Positions 33,301 through 42,922 are shown, counted from the first letter of the stretch. The stretch is 46,425 bases of DNA from Leyella lascolaii (GCF_900079775.1 NZ_LT556051.1:1-46425); one strand, 5' to 3'. The notes: generated by a model not told the origin, from the letters alone. Made by a program: numbers and translations.

Positions 33301-34025
33301 CGCTCGAAGGCGGTGCCAACATCTCGAACAGCTACTTCAACGGTCTCGCAAAGGCTACGTTCCGTGGCTGGACAGGCGGATTCATCGGTCTGATAGACAA
33401 GTCTGACAGCCAGGTAGACATCCACAACTGTGTCTCAATAGGCAGCTGCTCTACCAAAGGAAACGGTTCTCCGCTCGTCACTGCTCCGTTCATCGCGGGC
33501 AACAACGCCGGTGACACTCCTAACGCGCTTATCAACTTCTCGGGCAACATATACAACAACGAGGCTACCATGGACGCTACTACAGAGTGGCCTACGAAGA
33601 ACGAGACCGTTGAAGGCGGTGTGGTAGAACCCGCTACAGCCGTTCCGGCTGCATCGCTCCAGCAGGAGTCTACATACACAGCCATCGGTTGGGACTTCAA
33701 CAACATATGGTCGTTCGACACAGCAAGCGGCTATCTCTATCCTGTTCTGAAACAGTTCGGTGCGATAATCACAGGTATCGAGGACATCAACACAGGTGAG
33801 AACGCTGCCGGTGCTTACGCGGTTCACGCTTCAGGAAACGTTCTTGTCGTTGCCGGACTCGGCGCACAGGCAGACGTGACAGTAGCTACACTTGCAGGAC
33901 AGAACATCGCCTCTTTGACAACACGTGCCGGATCGGCTACCATAACGCTGCCGGGCAAGGGCATATATATCGTCAAGATAGTTGAGAACGGCAGTGCGAA
34001 GGCTGTTAAGGTAGTGAACAGATAA
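30381..34025 (+). CDS. Secreted GLUG-repeat surface protein with T9SS CTD
   Basis: The 1214-residue protein has a signal peptide (KYSALSLMFAVSLSAWSQ). Three large repeat modules begin near residues 28, 420 and 822. Each opens with a phrase like NLAGDFTLENDIDMTG, then FTGTFDGKGH, then GLUG-type turns (NVGFFGFTEGATISNV, DHVGGIVGDARGNA). This pattern makes right-handed beta-helices found in adhesins and IgA-protease-like proteins. An Ig-like stretch separates modules 1 and 2. The C-terminus (LPGKGIYIVKIVENG, then AVKVVNR) fits a T9SS sorting domain. There is no catalytic motif, so a binding role is likely. The SusC/SusD pair follows on the same strand after a strong terminator; function in the same locus is plausible. 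Confidence 0.82.
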   Translation: MGKSDILKKYSALSLMFAVSLSAWSQTSITDEAGLKAIANDLGGSYVLANDISLSGEWLPVGTEKEPFTGTLDGAGHTIKGLSITSGEDNVGFFGFTEGATISNVRFTDAKVKGNKQVGILAGQAINTTIYAVFTAGYLTGYDHVGGIVGDARGNASMDEMTYITNCMSTAGAFSTTFQAGGIAGWTNAGVFTNNLVIGSATAASGGAGGVCGMLDNDGIASFTGNVSGAAFLTGANNRVHAINAWKNGANCVYGDQSDNLSSTSTVYTVGGAVVSYDQLADDANNEGIQGTAVSDADLRTASTYQNIGFDASVWNLSTGAYPVLSGMTLPIDGDAISMTDLPGRCVITQSVDLAPVSALGREVSITSSNPAAVEVSGTTLNFVALGKSTVTLSTQGDAFCSGKTVTLDITVTDINYAITTPEDLMNMSYNLAGDFTLENDIDMTGYDWKPVGEFTGTFDGKGHFVKNISFNNADQGEVAIFSTTRNAQIRNLGVMNANFVGNANVAAIVGRAYGGVIENCAVLGSYIEGRDHVASIAGDVNKNDADEGAIVRNCLSDSRISSRSYQAGGMVGTIVTGTVEKCLFSGTVDCPGSNATGMVSLIDDDTLPSYIQNNMIAPSHLYGNVSRVVATAGRTVNLSNNYALESIFCGSTASNAGPMENMNDAISVHGANVSAADARSQSFYESTLGWDFQNTWKFLEGAEGKMYPVLKWMNAPLPSVIYDMPQNKSILYVSGMEFIDLACIHGSLGQTLDIQIVKGGDIACIYQDDLYAGDENAQFVGRGDVVLKVTPTADVADKLTMSGSDSFSVYIGREGDLTPISTAQEFIDINKNLAGDYELTQDIDLTGVSFPGIGVSGESFTGSINGNGHKVIGARVSFASGSDLGIFGKTNGAKFSNIAFVDFVVSASDCNHVGLIGSASTTTFENVAVVGTVTGSDHVAILAGDGSGCTVTNCYVDGTVTGGSQVGGFFGCTLEGGANISNSYFNGLAKATFRGWTGGFIGLIDKSDSQVDIHNCVSIGSCSTKGNGSPLVTAPFIAGNNAGDTPNALINFSGNIYNNEATMDATTEWPTKNETVEGGVVEPATAVPAASLQQESTYTAIGWDFNNIWSFDTASGYLYPVLKQFGAIITGIEDINTGENAAGAYAVHASGNVLVVAGLGAQADVTVATLAGQNIASLTTRAGSATITLPGKGIYIVKIVENGSAKAVKVVNR

Positions 34026-34090
34026 ATGTGTTACGGTGCTGACGGCTCCTCACGAGACGCCGGATACCGTAATGTAAAGACAAATAAGAA

Positions 34091-34137
34091 AGGACTGTCC
34101 GGCACATTCTGGTGTGCCGGACATCCTTGGGTTTTTT
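34091..34137 (+). terminator. Terminator between the GLUG gene and susC
   Basis: Stem TGTCCGGCACA with TGTGCCGGACA (34098-34123), extended by AAGG/CCTT, followed by GGGTTTTTTG. It separates the GLUG transcript from the SusCD unit. Confidence 0.8.
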
Positions 34138-34197
34138 GTTAGAATGGAATTCTCCGGGTATGAACCCCGGAATATACTTTGACCTAAATTAATTGTT

Positions 34198-37100
34198 ATG
34201 ATAAAAATAAGAATACGGAAATCGTTGAAGGGACTGATACTGATAATGGCATTGTTCGTATATCTTCCCTCATTCGCGGCTCCGACGAAAGTCTCAGGAC
34301 GTGTACAGGACACGAACGGAGAATTACTTATAGGTGTCACTATTACAGAAAAAGGCACTGACAACAGGGCTGTCACCGATGTGAACGGTTATTATACCAT
34401 CACCTGCACGACTGACGCCCCGACTCTCGTTGCCCAGTATGTGGGTTTTGAAGTACTCGAACAGAAGGTCACAGGCACCGTCCTCGACTTTATTCTGCAC
34501 GAGCAGGTAAGCAGTGTGGATGAGGTTGTCGTGACCGGATACACCACACAGAAGAAGATTTCGGTGCTCGGAGCACAGTCTACTCTTAAGATGGAGCACA
34601 TCAAGGCTCCTGTTGGAAACCTCAGCTCAGTGCTCGCAGGACGTGTGCCGGGTATCGTTTCGGTGCAGCGTACAGGTATTCCCGGACAGGACGACTCTGA
34701 CATCTGGATCCGCGGTATATCCACAATGACCAACAGAAACGAAGGTCCGCTTGTGCTGGTTGACGGTATCGAGCGCGACTTCAACAATCTCGACCCTGAG
34801 GACATCGAGTCGGTGACAGTGCTGAAGGATGCCGCGTCTACCGCCGTTTACGGTGTACGAGGCGGTAACGGTGTCATCATCATCACCACAAAACCGGGTA
34901 TTGTAAGCAAGCCGCAGTTCTCTGTCGACGTTTATTCAGGTATCACGCAGCTGACAAAACTGCCCGAGCTTGCCGACGGTATAACCTATATGGAGGCGGC
35001 AAACGAGGCTTACCGCAACACGAGAGGCACATCTTATTATTCTGACGCATACATTCTGCGCACCAAAGTTGCCAACGGTCTCCCCACACCGGAGATTTCC
35101 GCAGACGAGCGCGCCGCGCTTCTTGCAGACCGCACTGTCAACAAATATCTCTATCCTAACGTTGACTGGTTTGACGAACTTTACAAGAACATGGGCTGGA
35201 ACACACGCGCCAATGTCAACATACGAGGCGGTGCGCCAAACGCAAGCTACTATGTCTCTCTGTCATATTATAAGGAGAAAGGTCTCACAAAGACCGACCC
35301 GCTGCAGGATTACAGCACGGAGATCGACTACGACCGTTACAACTTCCTTACAAACGTCAACCTCCGCCCCACAAAGATGACCACAATCGATGTCGGAGTG
35401 AGCGGTTGGATCTCTGCCGGAAATTATCCCGCCCAGGACTTCAGTGCCATTTATACGAAGGCGATGACCACCAATCCGGTCATATTCCCGAAAGTTTATC
35501 CTAACGGAGCCAACCCGGGCTACTCTCCGGACAACCGTGACATGGACTCGCCGTGGGTCACTCTTACACGCCGCGGATATGACACTCAGCACGAGACACA
35601 GATAAACACCAACCTGAGGCTGACTCAGGATCTCGGCTATTTCGAATGGAGCAAGGGCTTGAAGGCACGCGCGCTCATCGCGTTCGACGTGAAGTCGACC
35701 CAGTCCATCCAGTATACTGTGGATGAAAGTACATGGAAACCTACAGCTGTTCTTGACCCGACGACAGGCATTTGGCTTGATGACGCCAATCTGTATGACG
35801 CTGACGGCAACCTGCTTCTTACCGAACAGTTCAAGGGAAATTCCTCTATGAGCGTCAAGTCAGACAAGTGGGTTTACCGCACATTCTACTTCGAGGCTGC
35901 TCTCGACTACCGCCGCACATTCGCAAAGAAGCATAACGTGAGCGGGCTCGTGCTCTTCAACCTGCGCAACTACACTGACGCAAACGATGGAGACCTGTTC
36001 AAGACTCTTCCTTACAAGCAGCAGAGTCTCTCCATGCGTGCCACATACGACTATGACAACCGCTATTTCATAGAAGGAAACCTCGGATATACAGGCTCTG
36101 AGAACTTCGAACCGGGCAAGCGATTCGGTTGGTTCCCCGCTTACGCAATAGGTTGGGTACCGTCAAACGAGAAGTTCTGGAAACCCCTGTCCAAGTACAT
36201 TTCATTCCTCAAAATACGCTATTCTGACGGTACGGTCGGTAACGACAGCTCCGGCAGCCGTTTCGCTTACTTCACCCAGATAGGTAACAGTCGCAGTTAT
36301 ACCAGTTACTGGGGAACATCCAACGGACTTGGCTACTCAAATTACGGTTATGAGGCACAGTGGTCAAAGGTACGCAAGCAGGACCTTGGTATCGACATCA
36401 ACTTCCTTAATGATGACCTTTCATTCACATTCGAGCTCTTCAAGGAGCGTCGTACGAACATCTTCGTGGACCGTAACAACGTGCCTCTCCTCGCCGGATT
36501 CGCACAGAGCATATCCGCAAACATGGGTATTGTGGAGAACAAAGGTTACGAAATACAGTTCCAGTACAACCATCAGTTCGGCAAGGACTGGTTCGTGTCA
36601 CTGCACGGAAACATGACTTGGAACAAGGATAAGATTATCGAGAACGCCCAGGCAACGCCCGCTTACCCGTGGCTCGACCAACGTGGGCACAACGTACTTT
36701 CAAGTCTCGGATACATCGCGGAGGGTCTTTACACCAGCGAGGAGCAGATTAAGGAGCGCAACATCACACAGTTCGGTGAGACCTATCCTGGCGAACTGGT
36801 AAAGCCCGGAGACATAATGTATAAGGACCTTAACGGTGACGGACACATCGACAGCTACGACCAGTGCTACATCAGCCGCGGTGACGTGCCGGCATATTAT
36901 TATGGTTTCGGCGGTGACATCCGTTGGAAGAACTTCGGTCTGGGCTTCCTCTTCCAGGGAGTGGCAGACGCCGAGCGTCAGCTTCAGGGCAGTGGTATCC
37001 GTCCTTTCACCAATTCCTCTGGCGGAGGAACGCTTTTCGCCAACATCACAGACCGTTGGAGCGAGTCCGACCCGACCAACACCGACGTGTTCTATCCGCG

Positions 37101-37389
37101 TCTGGCATGGGGCAGCAGCGACCCTTCCAACATCAACAACTTCCAGACCAGTACATGGTGGTTGCGTGATGTGAGCTTCCTGAGACTTAAGAACATCACC
37201 TTGTCTTACTATTTCCCGAAATCATGGCTGCGTAACGGAATCATCACAGGAGGCCGTATCTATCTGCAGGGACAGAACGTTCTTACGTTCAGTGACTTCG
37301 ATTTGTGGGATCCTGAGCTGAATACCGATAACGGAACAAGTTATCCTAACGTCCGTACATTCTCTATCGGAGTCAACTTTAACTTTTAA
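34198..37389 (+). CDS. SusC/RagA-type TonB-linked outer-membrane transporter
   Basis: The 1063-residue protein has a signal peptide (about 1-27). A carboxypeptidase-regulatory-like beta-sandwich follows (about 30-105, KVSGRVQDTNGELLIGVTI), then the TonB-box/SusC phrase VDEVVVTGYTTQKK. Next come the plug domain (about 125-240, with VDGIERDFNNLDPEDIESVT and LKDAASTAVYGVRGGNGVI) and a 22-strand barrel to the end (SIGVNFNF). It imports oligomers bound by its SusD lid, powered by TonB. There is no N-terminal STN domain, so anti-sigma-factor signalling through this protein is unlikely. Relatives import glycans or peptides, and the substrate cannot be read here. SusD starts 4 bp after the stop codon. 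Confidence 0.95.
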   Translation: MIKIRIRKSLKGLILIMALFVYLPSFAAPTKVSGRVQDTNGELLIGVTITEKGTDNRAVTDVNGYYTITCTTDAPTLVAQYVGFEVLEQKVTGTVLDFILHEQVSSVDEVVVTGYTTQKKISVLGAQSTLKMEHIKAPVGNLSSVLAGRVPGIVSVQRTGIPGQDDSDIWIRGISTMTNRNEGPLVLVDGIERDFNNLDPEDIESVTVLKDAASTAVYGVRGGNGVIIITTKPGIVSKPQFSVDVYSGITQLTKLPELADGITYMEAANEAYRNTRGTSYYSDAYILRTKVANGLPTPEISADERAALLADRTVNKYLYPNVDWFDELYKNMGWNTRANVNIRGGAPNASYYVSLSYYKEKGLTKTDPLQDYSTEIDYDRYNFLTNVNLRPTKMTTIDVGVSGWISAGNYPAQDFSAIYTKAMTTNPVIFPKVYPNGANPGYSPDNRDMDSPWVTLTRRGYDTQHETQINTNLRLTQDLGYFEWSKGLKARALIAFDVKSTQSIQYTVDESTWKPTAVLDPTTGIWLDDANLYDADGNLLLTEQFKGNSSMSVKSDKWVYRTFYFEAALDYRRTFAKKHNVSGLVLFNLRNYTDANDGDLFKTLPYKQQSLSMRATYDYDNRYFIEGNLGYTGSENFEPGKRFGWFPAYAIGWVPSNEKFWKPLSKYISFLKIRYSDGTVGNDSSGSRFAYFTQIGNSRSYTSYWGTSNGLGYSNYGYEAQWSKVRKQDLGIDINFLNDDLSFTFELFKERRTNIFVDRNNVPLLAGFAQSISANMGIVENKGYEIQFQYNHQFGKDWFVSLHGNMTWNKDKIIENAQATPAYPWLDQRGHNVLSSLGYIAEGLYTSEEQIKERNITQFGETYPGELVKPGDIMYKDLNGDGHIDSYDQCYISRGDVPAYYYGFGGDIRWKNFGLGFLFQGVADAERQLQGSGIRPFTNSSGGGTLFANITDRWSESDPTNTDVFYPRLAWGSSDPSNINNFQTSTWWLRDVSFLRLKNITLSYYFPKSWLRNGIITGGRIYLQGQNVLTFSDFDLWDPELNTDNGTSYPNVRTFSIGVNFNF

Positions 37390-37393
37390 TTAA

Positions 37394-39451
37394 ATGAACA
37401 GAGTAAATATCATGACTATGAAAAAAAGGGTTTTAAGTATATTCCTGTGTGGTTTGACGGTGTTTTCCTTCACGTCCTGCGAGGACTATTTCGACGATGT
37501 TCCGGATAACGCGACATCCTTGAAGGATGTGTTCTCCAACCGCGGACAGACCTTAGCATGGCTTACGAATGTCTATTCATATATCCCGGACAACCGCAGA
37601 ATGCGTTGGTCTGACGGTCTGAGCTACTGCTGGCGCACCGCCAGCAACGAGGGCTATCTGCCATGGGACACGGGTACCGTGCCTCTGAGCGATGTCATCC
37701 TCGGCACAATGTATCCGTCCACAGGTTTCGTGAAGGATCTCTGGACCAACGGCTACCGTGCCATACAGTATGCCAACATCTATCTTGCCAACGTCGACAA
37801 GTGCTCCATGCTCACCGACGAGGAGAAGGAATGGACTAAGGCAGAGTGCCGTGTGCTCCGCGCCTATTATTACTTCTATCTCATGAAATGCTACGGACCG
37901 GTGCCTATTGTGGGCGACCGTGTGTATGGCGTTGCCGACCCTCTGGGCGACATGATGCTTCCGCGCAAGACCGTGGACGAGTGTTTCGAATACATCATAA
38001 CTGAGATAAAGAATGCCATCAACGGCGGTCACCTTATCTCGCAGTTCAACAGCTCGGGCGAGTTCGACACACAGTTCCGCGGCAACATGACCGAGGAGGC
38101 TGCTCAGGCAATACTCGCCGAGGTCTATCTGTTCCGCGCAAGCTATATCTTCAACGGCGATCCTTACTACCAGACGCTGAAGAACAACGACGGTACTCTG
38201 CTCTTCCCGCAGAGCCGCGACAACTCCAAGTGGGAGGACGCGCGTGACGCCGCCCTTGCGATAATCAACAGCGGAAAGTACCAGCTTGAGTATCGCAACC
38301 TCGCGGGCGAGCAGGTTACTGACGTCAAGCAGTCCTGCCCGTACCAGTCATCGCGCTATGCGAGCCTCGGACTCAACACCAACCGTGAGATGATATTCTT
38401 CCGTTCCGGTTATAGTGCTGACGACTATCCGATGCGTCCGCGCCACACCGGTATCGACAACGCGCAGACAGGAGGAGGCGCTTTCTCTGTTCCGCTGCAG
38501 TTTGTCGACCTCTACTTCACCAATAAAGGTCTGCGCATAGAGGACGACCCGGACTATTTCACCTACGACACGGAAAACCCCACGAAGGAGAATGTGCGCA
38601 CCATGCTTTCCACTACAGCATATAAGGACAAGTTCTCCGGCTACACCTACTTCACCCCGGGTTCGGGTTACTCGGTCATGAAGCAGTTCTACAACCGCGA
38701 GCCGCGCTTCTATCTGGGCATAACATTCCAGAACCGGAGGTGGGACTTCGACAATTCGCGCACCTATTACACCGTCATGTCGTTCAACGGAAACTCCGGA
38801 CCTACCGGCAATACGCACGACTATCCTATCTTCGGAACCATCGGGCGTAAGCCTCTCAGCGAAGGAACGACTCCGTCGGGTGTCGACAACGCCGTCATCA
38901 TACGTCTCGGTGAGGTTTACCTCAACTATGCCGAGGCATGCTGCGAGCTTGGCGACCTCGCCACAGCAATACACTACGTGAACCTCATCCGCAGCCGTGC
39001 GGGAGTGGCAGAGTATGTCGGACTCAACAGCGAAGACCAGACAGCGCGCGACGCGAGAGGCGAGACACGTATCGATCTCGGCAACCTCACGCAGGACCTC
39101 GTGCGCAAGGTTATCTACCGCGAGCGCATCATCGAGCTTGCCTTCGAGAACAAGTACTACTTCGACGTGCGCCGTTGGGGTGTTGCGGACATGGCTCAGG
39201 GCGACGGCTGGATATACCCGACATGGCACAAGGGCGGCGAAGGCGGTCAGATGGTCGGCTTCAACGTGAGCAACCTCGGAACCACGGAAGAGCAGACGAA
39301 CGTACAGATGAACTTCTACAAGAGGGTACAGACCCAGACGAGAGTGTTCACCAAGCGTATGAGCTTCCTGCCTATACCGCAGGAGGAGGTGAACCGCGAC
39401 CTCGAGATTGTGCAGAACACAGGTTGGGAGACCGACACCGACGAGGAATAA
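37394..39451 (+). CDS. SusD/RagB-type outer-membrane substrate-binding lipoprotein
   Basis: The up to 685-residue lipoprotein is the surface lid of the upstream SusC. The signal peptide ends in a lipobox (VFSFTSC) and is followed by acidic residues (CEDYFDD) that act as the Bacteroidetes surface-export signal. SusD features include the TPR-rich helical framework (WTKAECRVLRAYYYFYLMKC), ILAEVYLFRASYIFN, and the C-terminal LNYAEACCELGDLATAIHYV and RVIYRERIIELAFE-like segments. ATG 37394 is followed by in-frame ATGs at 37412 and 37418; the last gives the cleanest signal peptide (MKKRVLSIFLCG). A hairpin lies just downstream (39462-39484, no T-run), so some transcripts may continue into the C10 peptidase. 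Confidence 0.94.
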   Translation: MNRVNIMTMKKRVLSIFLCGLTVFSFTSCEDYFDDVPDNATSLKDVFSNRGQTLAWLTNVYSYIPDNRRMRWSDGLSYCWRTASNEGYLPWDTGTVPLSDVILGTMYPSTGFVKDLWTNGYRAIQYANIYLANVDKCSMLTDEEKEWTKAECRVLRAYYYFYLMKCYGPVPIVGDRVYGVADPLGDMMLPRKTVDECFEYIITEIKNAINGGHLISQFNSSGEFDTQFRGNMTEEAAQAILAEVYLFRASYIFNGDPYYQTLKNNDGTLLFPQSRDNSKWEDARDAALAIINSGKYQLEYRNLAGEQVTDVKQSCPYQSSRYASLGLNTNREMIFFRSGYSADDYPMRPRHTGIDNAQTGGGAFSVPLQFVDLYFTNKGLRIEDDPDYFTYDTENPTKENVRTMLSTTAYKDKFSGYTYFTPGSGYSVMKQFYNREPRFYLGITFQNRRWDFDNSRTYYTVMSFNGNSGPTGNTHDYPIFGTIGRKPLSEGTTPSGVDNAVIIRLGEVYLNYAEACCELGDLATAIHYVNLIRSRAGVAEYVGLNSEDQTARDARGETRIDLGNLTQDLVRKVIYRERIIELAFENKYYFDVRRWGVADMAQGDGWIYPTWHKGGEGGQMVGFNVSNLGTTEEQTNVQMNFYKRVQTQTRVFTKRMSFLPIPQEEVNRDLEIVQNTGWETDTDEE

Positions 39452-39461
39452 TCCTGACCTG

Positions 39462-39484
39462 CCGCGCGGCTTCGGGCCGTGCGG
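39462..39484 (+). terminator. Hairpin without T-run after susD
   Basis: Stem CCGCGCGGC with GGCCGTGCGG around a TTCG-type loop, 10 bp after the susD stop codon. The missing T-run suggests attenuation or RNA protection rather than full termination. Confidence 0.5.
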
Positions 39485-39626
39485 AGCAGTCGCAGGAAAG
39501 ACTGCTTTCACAACGATACTTTATGATGCCGCTGCCGCTCATGGCGAAAGCCATATGCCGGTGGCGGCATTTTCAGAAAACCGTACACATACGGTGGACA
39601 TAACAACAAGAAACAAACACTTCATT

Positions 39627-42600
39627 ATGAGAAAACAATCACTTCTTTTATCCTTGCTCCTTCTCTGTCCGCTTCTGCTGAGTGCCGGTCCGGTGTCGCG
39701 CGAGCAGGCAAGGAAGAGCGCCCTCTCGTTCATACAGCAGCGTGAGAGCAGCGGCGCGCGCAAGGCTCCGGCAAGTCCCGACAGCCGCCGTCTCACCGAG
39801 GTCGTCGCAGACCCCGCGTTCTATGTGTTCAACGTAGGCACAGGCTCAGGATTCGTCATGGTGTCGGCAAGCGACCGCACACAGCCCATCCTCGGCTATT
39901 CCGACAACGGCGCGTTCAGTCTCAACGGCGCGCCCGACCCGCTCAAGGAGTGGCTCACACGCCTCTCTTCGGTCATCACGGCTGTGGAGGAAGACCGCGC
40001 CATGCCTGCCTCCGCACCCCACCGTGCGGCAAGCAGCGGCAAGACAATCACCAAGAACTTCATCCCCACACTCGTACCGAGCCGTTGGAACCAGGGCGAT
40101 CCCTACAACCTGCAGTGCCCCACCTACGACAACAACGGCGTGCCCACGCTCAGCGCGACAGGCTGTGTGGCTACGGCAATGGCGCAGATAATGTATTTCT
40201 GGCGGTGGCCGCAGGAGCCCACGACAGAAATCCCGGGATACACATCAGGCTGGAACAACACCACCGTAAACTATCCCGCGCTGCCCTCGGTCACCTTCGA
40301 CTGGGACTCGATGACCGACACCTACGACGCCTCCTCGTCTGAGGAGAGCAAGCAGGCGGTAGCCGAGCTGATGCACTACGTGGGACGTTCGGTGCAGATG
40401 GGCTACGGACCGTCGTCGGGCGCAGCCTCCGTCAACACCGTGAACGCGCTGAAGAACTATTACGGATACGACAAGAACATGTACTACACGAGCCATGACC
40501 GCTACACCTATCAGGCTTGGGAAGACCTCATCTACTCCGAGCTGGCAGCCGGACGGCCCGTCCTCATGAACGGCGACACATCCACCCGCACCGGCGGACA
40601 CGAATGGGTGTGCGACGGATATGACGGCAACGGATGCTTCCACATGAACTGGGGCTGGGGCGGAATGTGCGACGGATACTTCCTTCTCACCGTGATGTTC
40701 CCCGACCAGCAGGGCATTGGCGGAAGCACAAGCTCTGACGGATACTCCATGGGACAAGGCATCGTAGTGGGACTCCAGCCCGGCGAGCCCGGACAACAGG
40801 AGCCGGAGGAGACCGTGCGCATAAGTCTCTCCAACCTGAGGGTGCCCCAGACCGAGTACACACGCAACTCCGCAAACGGCTATTTCCGCTTCACCGTACA
40901 GTATGGAGCGGGTACCAACCTCTCTAACAGCTACAACTTCGACACCGCCTTCACGCTCTACGACGAGCAGGGCAACATCGTCAAGGAAGAGATAGGCACG
41001 GAGCGCAACTTCAACATCACGCCCGGCACATGGTGGCCCACACGCTCATGCGGAGTGACATTCGGTCCGGGACTCGCTGACGGAACCTATTTCATAAAGG
41101 GACGCAGCCGCCTCGCCGGCACCACAGAGTGGAACGAGGACGACAACTTCAACAAGGCATACATCAAGGCTGTGATATCCGGCACCACCAACCTGTCGCT
41201 CACAGTCTATCCGGCGGTAGACCTGACCGTCAACTCGCTCGACCTCATCGGCTCGGGTGGTGCGGGCACGGAGCTTAAAGTGAAAGCCAACATCACCAAC
41301 AACGACACAGAGGAGTACTACCGCGACACATATCTGCTCGTGGACGGGAAGTGGGTGTCGGGCAACTGCATCGTGATTCCGGGCAGCAGCACCGACGACT
41401 ACTACTTCAAGTACACCCCGACAACAGCCGGAGAGCACGAGTTCGCACTCTCGACATCAAAGGAGACCGCCGACGTATTCTACACTGTGACCAAGCGGGT
41501 GGACGAGGCTTACGTGCCGGAACTGTCCATCGTGATGAGCTCACTGAGCGAACGCGACGGCGACAGGATATACGGCAACTGCATGCGGCTACAGGTCAAG
41601 GTGACCAACAACGGCGACCGCCCATACCAGAGCTACATAGAGGCTTCGCCGTGGGAGGTCGAGGGAGGCTACTACTGGAAGCGTTCGTCGAGCCGTCAGG
41701 ACATTGACCTCGACCCGGGACGCGACACCACGCTCGTATACGAGTTCCCCGACCTCAACTACGGAAGCCGTTACAACTTCCATGCCGACAGCAACGGCGG
41801 TGCGAGCGCAAACCTCGGCGACTTCACCTTCAATGAGGGCATACTCTACTGGACGCCTGACGGAGTGATGCACGGGGTAGCCAACCGTGCCGGATTCGTC
41901 GTAGACGAGAGCATGACAGCCGTTTCCTTCCCCGGACAGACGCCCGTGTCGTTCTCTCTCTCCGACAAGGTGAACACCAACACCGTACTCTATTTCGCCG
42001 ACGGGGCAACCGTCAACGCGCGCGTTCTCAGCATCCTCAAGAACCGTGGACTGAACAATGTGGTGATAGGACCGGCGGCGGAGAACATCGTCATTGCCGA
42101 CGGACTCGACTTCCTCGCGCCGAAGGCGTTCACGGCAGCCACCGTGAGCTACACCGCAGATGTGCCAGCCACGGCGGCGGACGCTCCGTGGAGCACGCTC
42201 GCACTGCCTTTCACGCCGCAGACCGTCGAGGCTGACGGACAGCCGGTGGAATGGTTCACATCCGCCACAGACAAGGGCAAGAGCCTCGTGGTGAAGGAGT
42301 TCAGCGCGGCTGAAGGCTCGGTTATGTACTTCGGATATGCTCAGGAGATACTCGCCAACCGTCCCTACATAGTGTCGTTCGCAGGCAATGAGGGCGGCAC
42401 CGGTTATGACCTGAGCGGCAAGAAACTCGTGTTCGCCGCCACAGACGCCGTGATAGAACCTGTAGAGCGCATGTCTACCTACAGCACGGACTACAGTTTC
42501 GCGGGCACCACCACAGCCGCATCTGCCGACGGAGCCTACGTCCTCTCTCCTGACGGCACGTCGTTCCGCCGCGTGGAGGGCAGCTCGCAGACGAGTCCGT

Positions 42601-42827
42601 TCCGCGCCGTCATGGTGGCTAACAGCGACGAAGCCGCAGCCGTGAGCGTGCTCACAGTGGGCGGAAACGTGTCGACGTCCATCAGTGCGGTGGAGAGCGA
42701 GGCTCTCGACGGACAGCCCGTGTACAACCTGTCGGGCGTGAGAGTGGGCACATACGACGCCTCCTCCGGACTCGGCACGCTGCCGCGCGGTGTCTACATC
42801 GTGGGCGGCAAGAAGTTGGTGAGATGA
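39627..42827 (+). CDS. Second secreted C10-family cysteine peptidase with T9SS sorting domain
   Basis: The 1066-residue preproprotein has a signal peptide (RKQSLLLSLLLLCPLLLSAG), a prodomain (about 22-140) and a C10 catalytic domain. Cys is in SATGCVATAMAQIMYFWRWP (about residue 178). His is in GGHEWVCDGYDGNGCF (about 324), followed by HMNWGWGG. Several beta-sandwich modules fill about 390-1010. The end (LPRGVYIVGGKKLVR) fits a T9SS sorting domain. It differs from the C10 peptidase at 10725 in having a much longer C-terminal part. Position directly behind SusCD suggests that proteolysis on the cell surface feeds that importer. I chose ATG 39627 since it starts the signal peptide; the open frame runs back into susD. 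Confidence 0.9.
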   Translation: MRKQSLLLSLLLLCPLLLSAGPVSREQARKSALSFIQQRESSGARKAPASPDSRRLTEVVADPAFYVFNVGTGSGFVMVSASDRTQPILGYSDNGAFSLNGAPDPLKEWLTRLSSVITAVEEDRAMPASAPHRAASSGKTITKNFIPTLVPSRWNQGDPYNLQCPTYDNNGVPTLSATGCVATAMAQIMYFWRWPQEPTTEIPGYTSGWNNTTVNYPALPSVTFDWDSMTDTYDASSSEESKQAVAELMHYVGRSVQMGYGPSSGAASVNTVNALKNYYGYDKNMYYTSHDRYTYQAWEDLIYSELAAGRPVLMNGDTSTRTGGHEWVCDGYDGNGCFHMNWGWGGMCDGYFLLTVMFPDQQGIGGSTSSDGYSMGQGIVVGLQPGEPGQQEPEETVRISLSNLRVPQTEYTRNSANGYFRFTVQYGAGTNLSNSYNFDTAFTLYDEQGNIVKEEIGTERNFNITPGTWWPTRSCGVTFGPGLADGTYFIKGRSRLAGTTEWNEDDNFNKAYIKAVISGTTNLSLTVYPAVDLTVNSLDLIGSGGAGTELKVKANITNNDTEEYYRDTYLLVDGKWVSGNCIVIPGSSTDDYYFKYTPTTAGEHEFALSTSKETADVFYTVTKRVDEAYVPELSIVMSSLSERDGDRIYGNCMRLQVKVTNNGDRPYQSYIEASPWEVEGGYYWKRSSSRQDIDLDPGRDTTLVYEFPDLNYGSRYNFHADSNGGASANLGDFTFNEGILYWTPDGVMHGVANRAGFVVDESMTAVSFPGQTPVSFSLSDKVNTNTVLYFADGATVNARVLSILKNRGLNNVVIGPAAENIVIADGLDFLAPKAFTAATVSYTADVPATAADAPWSTLALPFTPQTVEADGQPVEWFTSATDKGKSLVVKEFSAAEGSVMYFGYAQEILANRPYIVSFAGNEGGTGYDLSGKKLVFAATDAVIEPVERMSTYSTDYSFAGTTTAASADGAYVLSPDGTSFRRVEGSSQTSPFRAVMVANSDEAAAVSVLTVGGNVSTSISAVESEALDGQPVYNLSGVRVGTYDASSGLGTLPRGVYIVGGKKLVR

Positions 42828-42893
42828 CACAGCACACTCATTGCCGTATGCCGTGAGGCAGAACGGCATGTTTATCCAGATTTCTTTTTAATG

Positions 42894-42922
42894 AAGCCGG
42901 CACGCGGATGTGCCGGCTTTAT
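42894..42922 (+). terminator. Terminator of the second C10 peptidase
   Basis: GCCGGCAC (42896-42903) pairs with GTGCCGGC (42910-42917), followed by TTTATT. A second dyad (TGCCGT/ACGGCA) lies just before it at about 42842-42868. Confidence 0.75.

Noticed and set aside
41589..42869. 426-codon open frame on the minus strand
   Set aside because: Antisense to the C-terminal part of the second C10 peptidase, no motif or promoter.
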